A DNA stretch of 64,000 nucleotides, taken from Bryobacterales bacterium (GTDB lineage Bacteria > Acidobacteriota > Terriglobia > Bryobacterales > Bryobacteraceae). The notes under the pieces are model-generated. The model ran no database searches. It was not told where the DNA came from and saw only the letters and a list, made by a program, of their open reading frames with translations. The stretch spans positions 806,001-870,000 of the forward strand of contig JADKID010000038.1 of assembly GCA_016721425.1 (NCBI GenBank), in the 5' to 3' direction. Positions 40,462-48,999 of the stretch are shown piece after piece (position 1 is the stretch's first letter; each line of letters begins with the position of its first letter). The translations under genes and the position numbers were made by a program.

Positions 40462-40931
40462 CTTGTTGACTTGCGGAGGTAGTGGCCGGACTTGCCGCCG
40501 GTCTTTTCGACCAGTTGGAGCTTCTCAATGGTGATGGATTTGTCGAGCGCCTTGGTCATGTCGTAGATGGTGAGGGCGGCGATGGATGCGGCGGTGAGGG
40601 CCTCCATCTCCACTCCGGTGGGACCGGTGGTGGCGACGGAGGATTCGATGAGGATGCCGTTGGGCTGGAGTGTGGTGACGACGTCGGCGTGGGAGAGGGC
40701 CAGCGGGTGACAGAGCGGAATCAGCTCGTGGGTGCGCTTGGCGGCCATGACGCCGGCGATGCGGGCGACCTCCAGGGGGTTGCCCTTCGGGTTGTGGGGG
40801 AGCGCGGCCAGCACCGCGGGTTTGAGGCGGACGAAGGCGCGGGCGCGGGCGGTGCGCTTGGTGGGCGTTTTGTCGCTGACATCCACCATGCGGGCGTCGC
40901 CGGCGGAGTCGAAGTGAGAGAGTTTGCTCAT
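40458..40931 (-). CDS. moaC: Cyclic pyranopterin monophosphate synthase MoaC
   Basis: 157 residues. It converts the MoaA product to cyclic pyranopterin monophosphate. Motifs are MVDVSDKTPTKRTARA, NPLEVARIAGVMAAKRTHELIPLCHPL and GVEMEALTAASIAALTIYDMTKALDKS. It overlaps moeA by ATGA. The partner moaA is not in the window. Confidence 0.95.
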   Translation of the reverse strand: MSKLSHFDSAGDARMVDVSDKTPTKRTARARAFVRLKPAVLAALPHNPKGNPLEVARIAGVMAAKRTHELIPLCHPLALSHADVVTTLQPNGILIESSVATTGPTGVEMEALTAASIAALTIYDMTKALDKSITIEKLQLVEKTGGKSGHYLRKSTR

Positions 40932-42118
40932 AGGGGGAGGATCTGGATCAATTCGGCGGCGGCGTATTCCGGCCTGTCCGGAGCTGCCACGAGATAGCAA
41001 TTGGCGCGGGTGATGGAGGCGATGTCGCCGGAGCCGGACCACCTGAGCGGGGCCACCGTGCCGCCTGGCAGCAGGCGCGCCGGCAGGAATCGTGTGAGGC
41101 CAGCCTTGTGGTGAAACGGCGCGGCGAGCGGGGCGAGGGTGAAGTTGAGCATCGGCTCGGCGACGCCGGCTAGGAGTTCTACGGCGGCGCGGGCGAACAC
41201 CTCGAAGCAGACCATGGTGGAGGCCGGGTTGCCTGGCAGGCCGAAGAAGAACGTGCCTCCAGCTTCGCCGAAGACGCAGGGCTGTCCGGGCTGGATCAGG
41301 ACGCGATCGAAGTAGAACTGAGCAGCGAAGTGACGGAGGGCGTTCTCGACGAGGTCGTACTTTCCGGCGGAGACGCCGCCTGAGAGGAGTAGCAGGTCCG
41401 CCTGGAGACCATCGTGGATGAGGTCAATGGTGGCATCCATGCGATCCGGGGCGATGGGGAGGACGATGGCTTCGCCTCCGGCGCGGAGGACCTGGTGGGC
41501 GAGAGACCAGGAGTTGGAGTTGCGAATCTGGTGGGGCGAAGGATGGCTGTCAATTTCCACGAGCTCGTCGCCAGTGGCGAGGATGGCCACACGCGGGCGG
41601 AGGTAGACCGTGACGCAGGCGGCCCCCACGCTGGCGAGGAGCGCCTGCTCGGGGTAGCCGATACGATGGCCGGGTTGGAGGAGCACGGCGCCGGCAGCGG
41701 CATCGCAGCCCTGGGGGTTGATGTTGGCGCCGCGTTCGAGCGCGCGTCCGATGGTGATGAGGGCTCCTTCGGCGGTGGTGTGCTCGATCATCACAACGGA
41801 ATCGGCGCCCGGCGGGATGGTGGCGCCGGTCATGATCTCGATGGCTTGGCCGGGGGCGAGGGTGAGGTTGGCAGGCTGGCCGGCGCGAACCTCGCCGATG
41901 AGTTCCAGAGTGCCGGGGAGATCGGCCGCGCGCACTGCGAAGCCGTCGCGCATGGAGCGGGGCTGGGGCGGGTAGTCACGATCGGCGTGGATGGGCTGGG
42001 CGAGGATACGGCCGGCGGCCTCGGCGAGGCGGATGGATTCGGTTTTCGGGGGTGGCAAGGCGGCGCGCACCTTGTCAATGACGGTCCGGCGGGCATCAGC
42101 GAAAGTGAGGGCGGCCAC
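40928..42118 (-). CDS. moeA: Molybdopterin molybdenumtransferase MoeA
   Basis: 396 residues from GTG 42118; the longer ATG frame (42199) runs into the divergent amidase gene. It ligates molybdate to adenylylated molybdopterin. Motifs are PRSMRDGFAVRAAD, IMTGATIPPGADSVVMIE, ILATGDELVEI, LSGGVSAGKYDLV and FGLPGNPASTMVCFEVF. TACAAT (42125-42130) ends six bases upstream, predicting a leaderless GTG mRNA. It is the first gene of moeA-moaC-mog-VWFA. Confidence 0.93.
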   Translation of the reverse strand: MAALTFADARRTVIDKVRAALPPPKTESIRLAEAAGRILAQPIHADRDYPPQPRSMRDGFAVRAADLPGTLELIGEVRAGQPANLTLAPGQAIEIMTGATIPPGADSVVMIEHTTAEGALITIGRALERGANINPQGCDAAAGAVLLQPGHRIGYPEQALLASVGAACVTVYLRPRVAILATGDELVEIDSHPSPHQIRNSNSWSLAHQVLRAGGEAIVLPIAPDRMDATIDLIHDGLQADLLLLSGGVSAGKYDLVENALRHFAAQFYFDRVLIQPGQPCVFGEAGGTFFFGLPGNPASTMVCFEVFARAAVELLAGVAEPMLNFTLAPLAAPFHHKAGLTRFLPARLLPGGTVAPLRWSGSGDIASITRANCYLVAAPDRPEYAAAELIQILPL

Positions 42119-42123
42119 GTGCG

Positions 42124-42130
42124 TATTGTA
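42124..42130. promoter_or_regulatory. shared symmetric -10 box between moeA and the amidase gene
   Basis: Minus-strand TACAAT (42125-42130) and plus-strand TATTGT (42124-42129) cover the same bases. The two starts are only 23 bases apart. Confidence 0.4.
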
Positions 42131-42141
42131 GCCTGAGGGAT

Positions 42142-43527
42142 ATGGTGCGTTCGACTTTGTGCGGGATGGCGGGGATGGTGAAGCGCGGGGAGGTTTCACC
42201 GGCGGAGTTGTTGCGCGCCCATCTGGAGCAGATCCAGCGTGTCAATCCGCGGGTCAACGCGTTCATCGAGGTATACGAGGAGGGGATCGGCGGCGGGGTG
42301 GAGGGCGTGCTGGCGGGGGTGCCAGTCACGGTGAAAGACTCGTTCGATATCGCTGGGCGGGTGACCAACTGCGGGAGCCTGCTGCGGCGCGAAGCGGTGG
42401 CGCGGGAGGACTCTACGGCGGTGGCGCGGTTGAAGGCGGCGGGCGCCGTCATCCTCGGCAAGACGTCCACGCCGGAGTTTCTCTACAACTATGTGACCGA
42501 CAACCGCATCATTGGGCGGACGAATCATCCGCTGGATGAGACGCGGACGCCGGGGGGCTCGAGCGGCGGAGAGGCGGCGGCGATCTCTTCCTTCATGAGC
42601 GCGGGCGGCATCGGCAGCGATGGAGGGGGATCAATCCGCGAGCCGGCGCACTTCTGTGGCATCTGCGGATTGAAGCCCACGCCGGGCCGAGTGCCGGCGT
42701 TTGGGCACTGGCCGGAGATCGCGAACCCGACGGGGTTTATGGGCGTGGGCGGACCGATGGCGCGGACGGCGGCGGACGTGCGGTTGTTGTTTTCGGTGCT
42801 GGCCGGGCATGACGCGCGCGATCCGTACTCTGTGCCGGTGGAGTTGCGTGCGATGCCGAGCGAGGGCGTGCGGGTGGCCGTGATGAGCGGGCGGCGCGTG
42901 CAACGGGCGTGCGCCGGCGCCGTGGAGCGGGCGGCAGCGCTGCTGGCCGCGATGGGCCACGGGTGCGAGGAGTTTTCCGCCGCGCGGATCGACGGTGCGC
43001 ACGAGTTGTGGCGCACGCTGTTTGTGGACTATCTGACGCCGGGCATCCTGGCGATGATCGCCGGGCGCGAAGACGAGTGCTCCTGGACGAGCCAGCAGTT
43101 GACGAGGATGATGCGCGGGACGGTAGACGCCGCGCGGCTGGGCGAGGTGTTGCTGCAGCGGGACCGGATGCGCGGCGAGTTGTTGCATTGGATGGGGGCG
43201 AGGACTGTGATCGTGGCGCCGGCGTTCGGAACGACGGCGTTTCATCACGGGCAGAAACGCTTTGCGGTGGAAGGCGGCGAGATCGGGTTGATGGAAGCGA
43301 TTGAGGTGGTTTCACCGTGGAATCTGCTGGGGATGCCGGCGATGGTGGTGCCGATGGGTGTGGATGATGACGGGATGCCGGCCGGCGTGCAACTGATTGG
43401 GGCGCCGTGGTGCGAAGAACTGGTGCTGGACCTCGCGGTCCGGCTGGAAGAGGCAAGAGGGACCGAATGGGACAACACGACGTTTTCGCGTACGAGTACG
43501 AGCAGCACGATTTCGCCAATGGGCTGA
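42142..43527 (+). CDS. Amidase (amidase-signature family)
   Basis: 461-residue cytoplasmic amidase with the Ser-cisSer-Lys triad: K in VPVTVKDSF, the cis-Ser in TPGGSSGGEAAA and the nucleophile Ser in GIGSDGGGSIREPAHFCGICGLKPT. It hydrolyses small amides or aryl esters; substrate unknown. The final PMG...tail of about 20 residues is read in the overlap with the next gene (43467-43527, 61 bases). No transporter or regulator next to it suggests a role. Confidence 0.9.
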   Translation: MVRSTLCGMAGMVKRGEVSPAELLRAHLEQIQRVNPRVNAFIEVYEEGIGGGVEGVLAGVPVTVKDSFDIAGRVTNCGSLLRREAVAREDSTAVARLKAAGAVILGKTSTPEFLYNYVTDNRIIGRTNHPLDETRTPGGSSGGEAAAISSFMSAGGIGSDGGGSIREPAHFCGICGLKPTPGRVPAFGHWPEIANPTGFMGVGGPMARTAADVRLLFSVLAGHDARDPYSVPVELRAMPSEGVRVAVMSGRRVQRACAGAVERAAALLAAMGHGCEEFSAARIDGAHELWRTLFVDYLTPGILAMIAGREDECSWTSQQLTRMMRGTVDAARLGEVLLQRDRMRGELLHWMGARTVIVAPAFGTTAFHHGQKRFAVEGGEIGLMEAIEVVSPWNLLGMPAMVVPMGVDDDGMPAGVQLIGAPWCEELVLDLAVRLEEARGTEWDNTTFSRTSTSSTISPMG

Positions 43528-44744
43528 GGCTGATCACCGTACCTGCGCCGTATCCGGAGGTGGTGAGCCTGTATATCGTGGTGCAGGCGGGATCGCGAAA
43601 CGAGGTGGAGGAGGGCCGCAGCGGGTTCGCGCACTTCTTTGAGCACATGATGTTCCGCGGCACGCCGGAGTATCCGCCGGAGCGCTATGAGGCCGTGATG
43701 CAGGAGACCGGGGCGTCGTCCAATGCGTACACGGACGACGACCGCACGGTGTACCACAGCACGATGACGAAAGAGGATTTCGAGCGGGTGCTGGCCGTGG
43801 AGGCGGACCGGTTTCAGAATCTGGCCTATCCGCTGGAGGGCTTCCAGACCGAGGCGCTGGCGGTGTTGGGCGAGTACAACAAGGACAGCGCAGAGCCGGT
43901 GAACAAGCTCTTCGAGGTGCTGCGCGATACGGCCTTTGACACGCATACGTACAAGCACACGACGATGGGATTTCTGCGGGACATTGAGCGGATGCCGCAG
44001 ATGTACGAGTATAGCCGGACGTTTTTCGATCGATTCTACCGGCCGGAATACACGACTCTGGTGGTGGCGGGCGACGTGCGGGCCGATGAGGTGCTGGCGC
44101 AGGTGGAGCGGCATTGGGGGGGCTGGGTGCGCGGCAGCTATGAGTGCATGGTGCCGGTGGAGCCGCCGCCGGGTGGTGCGCGCGAGGCGCATATTGAATG
44201 GCCCACTTACACGCTGCCGTATGTGATGGTGGCGCAGCGGGCGCCGGCCTTTTCGGATGAAAGCTCAGAGGGGGCGGCGCTGGATCTGATTGGGTTCCTG
44301 GGTTTCTCGGAGAGCTCGCCTATATACGAGCGGCTGGTGATCGAGGAGCAGAGCGTGGACCTGCTTTGGGCGAGCAATGCGGATCACGTGGATCCGTACC
44401 TGTTCACGGTGATGGCGCGCGTGAAGGAGAAGGAACGTGTGGGCGCAGTGCGGGAGGCGGTACTGGAAACGCTGTGCGGATTTGCAGAGGCGCCCGTTGA
44501 CGGGCAGCTGTTGGCGAATGTGAAGAGCCATCTGCGATACCGCTTCGCGCTGGGATTGAACAACAGCGAGGCCATTGCGTCGACGCTGGCGCACTACGTC
44601 TCGCTGCGGCGCACGCCGGAGACCACTAACAAGCTGTACCGGCTGTATGAAGCCGTGACGCCGGCCGACCTGCAGGCGGTGGCGGCGAAGTATTTTGGCG
44701 AGGCCGGGCGTTGCGTGATCACGTTGTGGGAGGGCGGGCGATGA
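43467..44744 (+). CDS. M16 zinc peptidase, active subunit
   Basis: 425 residues from ATG 43467 (AGAGG upstream). The inverted zinc motif H56-F-F-E59-H60 and the third ligand in EALAVLGEYNKD define an active M16 peptidase of the pitrilysin/PqqL/processing-peptidase type. Its second half is the usual M16 C-terminal repeat. It begins inside the amidase gene. It is followed (ATGA) by an M16 partner gene that lacks the zinc motif, the normal heterodimer plan. Confidence 0.92.
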   Translation: MGQHDVFAYEYEQHDFANGLRLITVPAPYPEVVSLYIVVQAGSRNEVEEGRSGFAHFFEHMMFRGTPEYPPERYEAVMQETGASSNAYTDDDRTVYHSTMTKEDFERVLAVEADRFQNLAYPLEGFQTEALAVLGEYNKDSAEPVNKLFEVLRDTAFDTHTYKHTTMGFLRDIERMPQMYEYSRTFFDRFYRPEYTTLVVAGDVRADEVLAQVERHWGGWVRGSYECMVPVEPPPGGAREAHIEWPTYTLPYVMVAQRAPAFSDESSEGAALDLIGFLGFSESSPIYERLVIEEQSVDLLWASNADHVDPYLFTVMARVKEKERVGAVREAVLETLCGFAEAPVDGQLLANVKSHLRYRFALGLNNSEAIASTLAHYVSLRRTPETTNKLYRLYEAVTPADLQAVAAKYFGEAGRCVITLWEGGR

Positions 44745-46106
44745 AGGTGATTGCGATGCGGGACGGGTCGCCCCTGGTGACGATTCAGGTTGTGTTCGGG
44801 ACGGGATCGGCACAGGATCCGGCGGGGCAGGGTGGCGTGGCTTGGATGGCGACGGCGATGCTGGCCAGCGGCGGCAGCCGGACTCTGACCTACAAGCAGA
44901 TCCTCGACGCGTTGTTCCCGATAGGTGCACGCCGATCATTTGGAGGAGTTCTACCGGATGTTCAGCGGGATGATCCTCGATCCTGGCTGGCGGCAGGATG
45001 ATTTCGAGCGGCTGCGCGATGATGCCGTGAACTATCTGGAAGTGGCGCTGCGTGGGCAGAATGACGAGGAACTGGCGAAGGACGTGCTGTGCAGCCGGGT
45101 CTATGCCGGGCATCCGTATGAGCGGCATAACGCGGGCACGGCGAGCTCTTTGCATGCGTTGACGGTGGCGCGGGTGAAGGAGTTTTACCTGGCGCAGTTT
45201 GCGCAGGAGAACCTGACCATTGCCCTGGGCGGCGGATTTCCGGCGGGCTTCGAGAGCCGGGTGCGGCGCGACTTTGCTGTGTTGCCGCTGAAAGGGCGGA
45301 ACCAGGGTGAACTGCCGGCGGCACCGGAGGTGCGGGCGAACGAACTGTATCTGGTGGAGAAGGCGGCGCGCGGCGTGGCGATTTCACTGGGATTTCCGAT
45401 CGGGGTCACGCGCGGGCACGCCGATTTTCCGGCGCTACTGCTGGCGGCCTCGGCGCTGGGGCAGCACCGCATGAGCAGCGGGCGCCTGTTCACGCGCATG
45501 CGGCAATTGCGCGGGTTGAACTATGGCGACTACGCCTATATCGAGCATTTTCCCGGCGGGATGTATACGCTGGAGCCGCTGCCAAACGTGGCGAGGCGGC
45601 GGCAGATGTTCCAGTTGTGGGTGAGGCCGGTGGATCGGGAGTACGCGCATTTCGCGCTGCGCCTGGCGCTGCACGAGCTGGAGAGGTTTGTGCGCGACGG
45701 GCTGACGCCGGAGGAGTTTGCGCGGACGCGGAGCTTCCTCTCGAAGTACGTCAATCTGCTGCTCAAGACCAAGCTGGCGGAGCTGGGCTATGCGGTGGAC
45801 AGCGATTTCTATGGCACGGCGCCATATCCGGAGTACGTGCGGGCCGGATTGCGGGAGCTTTCGCTGGAGGATGTCAACGCGGCGATCCGGCGTCACCTGC
45901 GGTGGGAAGGGCTGAAGATCGTCATGGTGGGCGAGGGGATGACGGAGATGCGCGAGAGCATCCTGGCCAACCGTGAATCGCCGATGACCTACAACTCGCC
46001 CAAACCGGACGAGATCCTGGCGGAGGACGAGGTGGTGATGCGGCGAGTGATCCAAGTGGCGCCGGAGAATGCGGTGGTGGTTGGGGTGGAGCAGGTCTTC
46101 GCCTGA
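44741..46106 (+). pseudogene. M16 peptidase inactive partner, interrupted by a frame-changing deletion
   Basis: The first part (ATG 44741 to about 44922) reads MKVIAMRDGSPLVTIQVVFGTGSAQDP...GVAWMATAMLASGGS...LTYKQILDALFP, with no HxxEH, as expected of the inactive subunit. Homology continues in the +1-shifted frame from about 44925 with HADHLEEFYRMFSGMILDPGWRQDDFERL and runs to 46106. The original frame stops at 45001. In homologues the FP and HADH segments are separated by about 20 residues, so a piece of DNA with a length not divisible by three seems lost. It could be a pseudogene, or an assembly error. Confidence 0.72.
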
Positions 46107-46114
46107 TGATGCGC

Positions 46115-46120
46115 TACACT
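46115..46120 (+). promoter_or_regulatory. candidate -10 box (TACACT) for the exported methyltransferase
   Basis: TACACT ends seven bases before the ATG at 46128, with no Shine-Dalgarno in the gap. Confidence 0.35.
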
Positions 46121-46127
46121 TTCCAGA

Positions 46128-46925
46128 ATGAAACTGGGACTTGTTCTGTTGATGATCGCACTCGGTCTGTGCGGGCAAACTACACAAATCGGTGATCCCG
46201 AAATCTGGACACAATTTGAGAGTTGGGTGGAGCAACTGAAGGCTCTGCCGCCGGGCGAGCGGCTTCCGATGAAAGGCCGGTTTGCGAAGGACTTGGCGGC
46301 GGCCGGTGTCAGCGCGGCGGAGGCTGGACGTCGATACGACCGCGTGGAGACGCTGCGGCGCGCGTCTGCGGAGAAGGAACGGGTGTACTGGAACGCCGCG
46401 TTCAAGAGCGGTGGCGGGCCGGACGCACCGCTGCAATTGCTGCAGGAGACGGTGCGAGGGATGAAGCCAGGACGGGCGCTCGACGCCGGAATGGGGCGCG
46501 GGCGGAACGCGATCTTTCTGGCTTCAATCGGCTGGGATGTGACCGGCTATGATATGTCGCCCGACGCCTTGAAAGCGGCGCAGGCAGCGGCCGAGGCGGC
46601 CAAAGCGAAGATCAGCACCGTGGAGGCGCGGCACGATACGTTCCAGTTCGGCGAGGCGCAATGGGACCTGATCGTCTGTGCCTATTGCTATATGCGTTTT
46701 GAAGAGGAGCAGTGGCCGGCAATCTTTCTGAAGGCCCTGAAACCGGGCGGAGTGGTTGTCTTCCAGACATCGACAGCAAAGCGCGCGACGGCCGCCGAAC
46801 AAGCGGCGCGGTGGCGCGGATATCGTTTGCTGCGCGTAGCGGATCTCGATCCGGGCATGGTGGACAACGACTGGGCGCCATCGAGGACGAATCCCACAGG
46901 TATGCTGGTCGCACGCAAGGAGTAG
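46128..46925 (+). CDS. Exported class I methyltransferase
   Basis: 265 residues. A typical signal peptide (MKLGLVLLMIALGLCGQ) precedes a helical segment (25-90) and a complete SAM-methyltransferase fold. Motif I is ALDAGMGRGRNAIFLA (TehB-like), the beta-2 acid is VTGYDMSPDALKAA, and the LIVCAYCYMRF and LKPGGVVVFQTS strands follow. SAM is cytoplasmic, so a secretion signal on a methyltransferase is odd. The N-terminus may instead be a membrane anchor facing inward. No lipobox fits (L-G-L-C). Confidence 0.78.
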   Translation: MKLGLVLLMIALGLCGQTTQIGDPEIWTQFESWVEQLKALPPGERLPMKGRFAKDLAAAGVSAAEAGRRYDRVETLRRASAEKERVYWNAAFKSGGGPDAPLQLLQETVRGMKPGRALDAGMGRGRNAIFLASIGWDVTGYDMSPDALKAAQAAAEAAKAKISTVEARHDTFQFGEAQWDLIVCAYCYMRFEEEQWPAIFLKALKPGGVVVFQTSTAKRATAAEQAARWRGYRLLRVADLDPGMVDNDWAPSRTNPTGMLVARKE

Positions 46926-46951
46926 GCGCTCCGCCGAGCAAGCCTCTTCCG

Positions 46952-48202
46952 CTATGGCTGGAAGGGCGCGCTGGCGGTCACCTTCGCAGGATCAATTTCG
47001 ATGCCGAAACCGGGACGATCCGACAGCTCGATCATGCCCTTCACGGGCGTGAGCTGGTGCTTTTCGAAGTGGTAGTAGCTGCGCATCTTGGTGATGAGGA
47101 ACTCCACCAAGGGGCACGTCGCCGGCGATTGCGCCGCCACCACATGCAAGGCCGAGTGCACGGAATGGCCGTGCGGGATCACTTGTGCGTCGTAGAGCGA
47201 GGCGACGGCGCAGATCTTGACGAGCTCGCTGATGCCGCCGCACCATTCCGGGTCCGATTGCAGGACGGAGAGCGCGCGGGCGTTCAGATAGCGGTTGGCC
47301 TCGTAGCGTCCGTAGATATGCTCGCCGGCGGCCACGGGGATGGACGTGGCTTTGTGCAGATCGGCGAACGCCTCCAGCTTATCGGGCGGAAATGCCTCCT
47401 CGATCCAGCGCGGGCGGAACTGCTCCACCTGCTTGGCCCAGGCGATGGCGTAGTCCAGTGACCAGCCCATATAGGCGTCGAACATGAGCTGCACGTCGTC
47501 GCCGACGGCCTGGCGCAGCACGCGGACGAGCTCCACATTTTTGTTCAGGCCCGTCACGCCGTCACCGGGGCCGTAGGCCAGGAACCATTTCTGGTTGCGG
47601 AAGCCCTGCGCCTTGAGCTCGGCGGCCTTACGCGCGGCGGCCTCTGGCTCCACCGAGAAGCCAAGGCAGGAGCCATAGGCCTCGACCGAAAGCCTCGTAG
47701 GGCCGCCCAGGAGCCTGTAGACGGGCGTCTTGAAGTAGCGGCCCCGCAGGTCCCATAGGCAGTTGTCGATGGCGCTAATGGCCATTAGCGGGTGGCTGGA
47801 GCGGGCGTGGCGGTTCCAGCGGTACATCTGATCGTAGAGGGTCTCGCCGGCCAGAGCGTCCTTGCCGATTAAGAATGGCTTGAGCTGCGCCTCGACAACA
47901 CGCGCGGCTTCGCTGTCGATGGGCCCGTAGAGCCCCTCCAGGCCGCCGGCGGTTTTGATGGTGAGATACAGCGCCGAGACGTTGGCCTCGCGCGGCGCCT
48001 GCGGGTTGTCGCGGTAGGGCTTGGGGCGCAGTTCGTCGTAGATGTGATTGGCCTGGACCTGGTGCTGGTTGTCCTGTCCTGGCGTGCTCTGACGCTTGCC
48101 TTTCAAATTGACGTGGCTGATGGAGGTGATCTTCTCCGGGGGCGTGGCCGCGGCGAAGGCGGGCAGGGACGAAAGAGCGGTCAGGAAGTGGCGGCGTTGC
48201 AT
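46952..48202 (-). CDS. Mandelate racemase/enolase-superfamily dehydratase (L-rhamnonate dehydratase-like), Tat-exported
   Basis: 416 residues from ATG 48202; ATG 48220 is an alternative. The leader MQRRHFLTALSSLPAFAAA fits a Tat signal. Ligands are Asp in LMFDAYMGW, Glu in WIEEAFPPD and Glu in AAGEHIYGR. The Asp/His dyad is DPEWCGGISE and IPHGHSVHS. The KWFLAYGPGDGVTGL...VELVRVLRQAVGDD segment resembles rhamnonate dehydratases, which remove water from acid sugars. The export leader is unusual for this group. It overlaps prmA by 22 bases. Confidence 0.83.
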   Translation of the reverse strand: MQRRHFLTALSSLPAFAAATPPEKITSISHVNLKGKRQSTPGQDNQHQVQANHIYDELRPKPYRDNPQAPREANVSALYLTIKTAGGLEGLYGPIDSEAARVVEAQLKPFLIGKDALAGETLYDQMYRWNRHARSSHPLMAISAIDNCLWDLRGRYFKTPVYRLLGGPTRLSVEAYGSCLGFSVEPEAAARKAAELKAQGFRNQKWFLAYGPGDGVTGLNKNVELVRVLRQAVGDDVQLMFDAYMGWSLDYAIAWAKQVEQFRPRWIEEAFPPDKLEAFADLHKATSIPVAAGEHIYGRYEANRYLNARALSVLQSDPEWCGGISELVKICAVASLYDAQVIPHGHSVHSALHVVAAQSPATCPLVEFLITKMRSYYHFEKHQLTPVKGMIELSDRPGFGIEIDPAKVTASAPFQP

Positions 48203-48990
48203 AGGATGAGGCAGATCCATTCGTTGCGGGTGAGCGTTTCTTTGACGTGATAGCCGCAGGGCGCCAGCGCCTCGGCGACCTTGGCGCAGTTGCGGTCCGG
48301 GAAGCCGGAGAGGATCAGCATGCGGCGGCAGATGCGGGCGTATTCGGCGGCGAGAGTCTGGTGGGTGAGCGCGTTGATATTGGCGGCCACGACGTCCACG
48401 GATTGTGTGCGGATGGCGCGCGTGGAGCCAGCGAAGAGATGAGGCGTGAGCCCGTCCGCCACCAGATTGCGGCGCGCGATGTGGACGGAATGCAGATCCA
48501 TGTCGCAGCCGAATGCGTGCCGCGCGCCCAAGTGGCAGGCGGCGGCGGTGAGGATGCCCGAACCGGTGCCAAGATCGAGGACGCGGTCATCGGGGCGCAA
48601 GCGCGTCTCCATCGCCTCCAGGCAGAGCTGCGTGGCCGGATGCGCGCCCGTGCCGAGCGCCTCGCCGGGGTGGATGGTGAGGCGGATGCGGCCGCGGGGT
48701 GTCGGGCCTTCATCCCATTCCGGCGCCAGGTAGAGCCGCGAGCCGACTGTGAATGGCTGCCAAGCCTGGCGGGCGGCGGTTTCCCAATCGATTTCGGGGT
48801 CGGCCTCCACTCGCGGCCGGAAGTGATCAAACCGCTGTAGAAGCCCCGTTGGATCCTCGAACCAAGCCCGCAACAGGCAGCGTGCGGCCGGCAGCGAATC
48901 CTCCTGGATGCCGGTGGCGCCCTCCTCCCACAGCTCGGCGGAGAGCATCTCTACTTCTGAATCAGCACATTCGACGAAGAGCGAATACAT
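48181..48990 (-). CDS. prmA: Ribosomal protein L11 methyltransferase PrmA
   Basis: 269 residues. It trimethylates lysines of ribosomal protein L11. The signature GEALGTGAHPATQLCLEAME, SAM motif VLDLGTGSGILTAAACHLGA, and VVAANINALTH (the NIL/NPP-type active region) define it. The order is acyl-CoA ligase, prmA, dehydratase with short gaps, probably one transcript. Confidence 0.92.
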   Translation of the reverse strand: MYSLFVECADSEVEMLSAELWEEGATGIQEDSLPAARCLLRAWFEDPTGLLQRFDHFRPRVEADPEIDWETAARQAWQPFTVGSRLYLAPEWDEGPTPRGRIRLTIHPGEALGTGAHPATQLCLEAMETRLRPDDRVLDLGTGSGILTAAACHLGARHAFGCDMDLHSVHIARRNLVADGLTPHLFAGSTRAIRTQSVDVVAANINALTHQTLAAEYARICRRMLILSGFPDRNCAKVAEALAPCGYHVKETLTRNEWICLILCNAATS

Positions 48991-48999
48991 TGGAGCGCG

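Noticed and set aside
42119..42141. Moco riboswitch upstream of moeA
   Set aside because: Only 23 bases separate moeA from the divergent gene, leaving no room.
44741..45001. The 5' fragment of the second M16 gene as a separate small protein
   Set aside because: It matches the start of an M16 subunit and the rest follows in another frame. One broken gene is simpler.
46128..46180. Lipoprotein signal on the exported methyltransferase
   Set aside because: The only cysteine context is L-G-L-C, which lacks the small residue required just before Cys.
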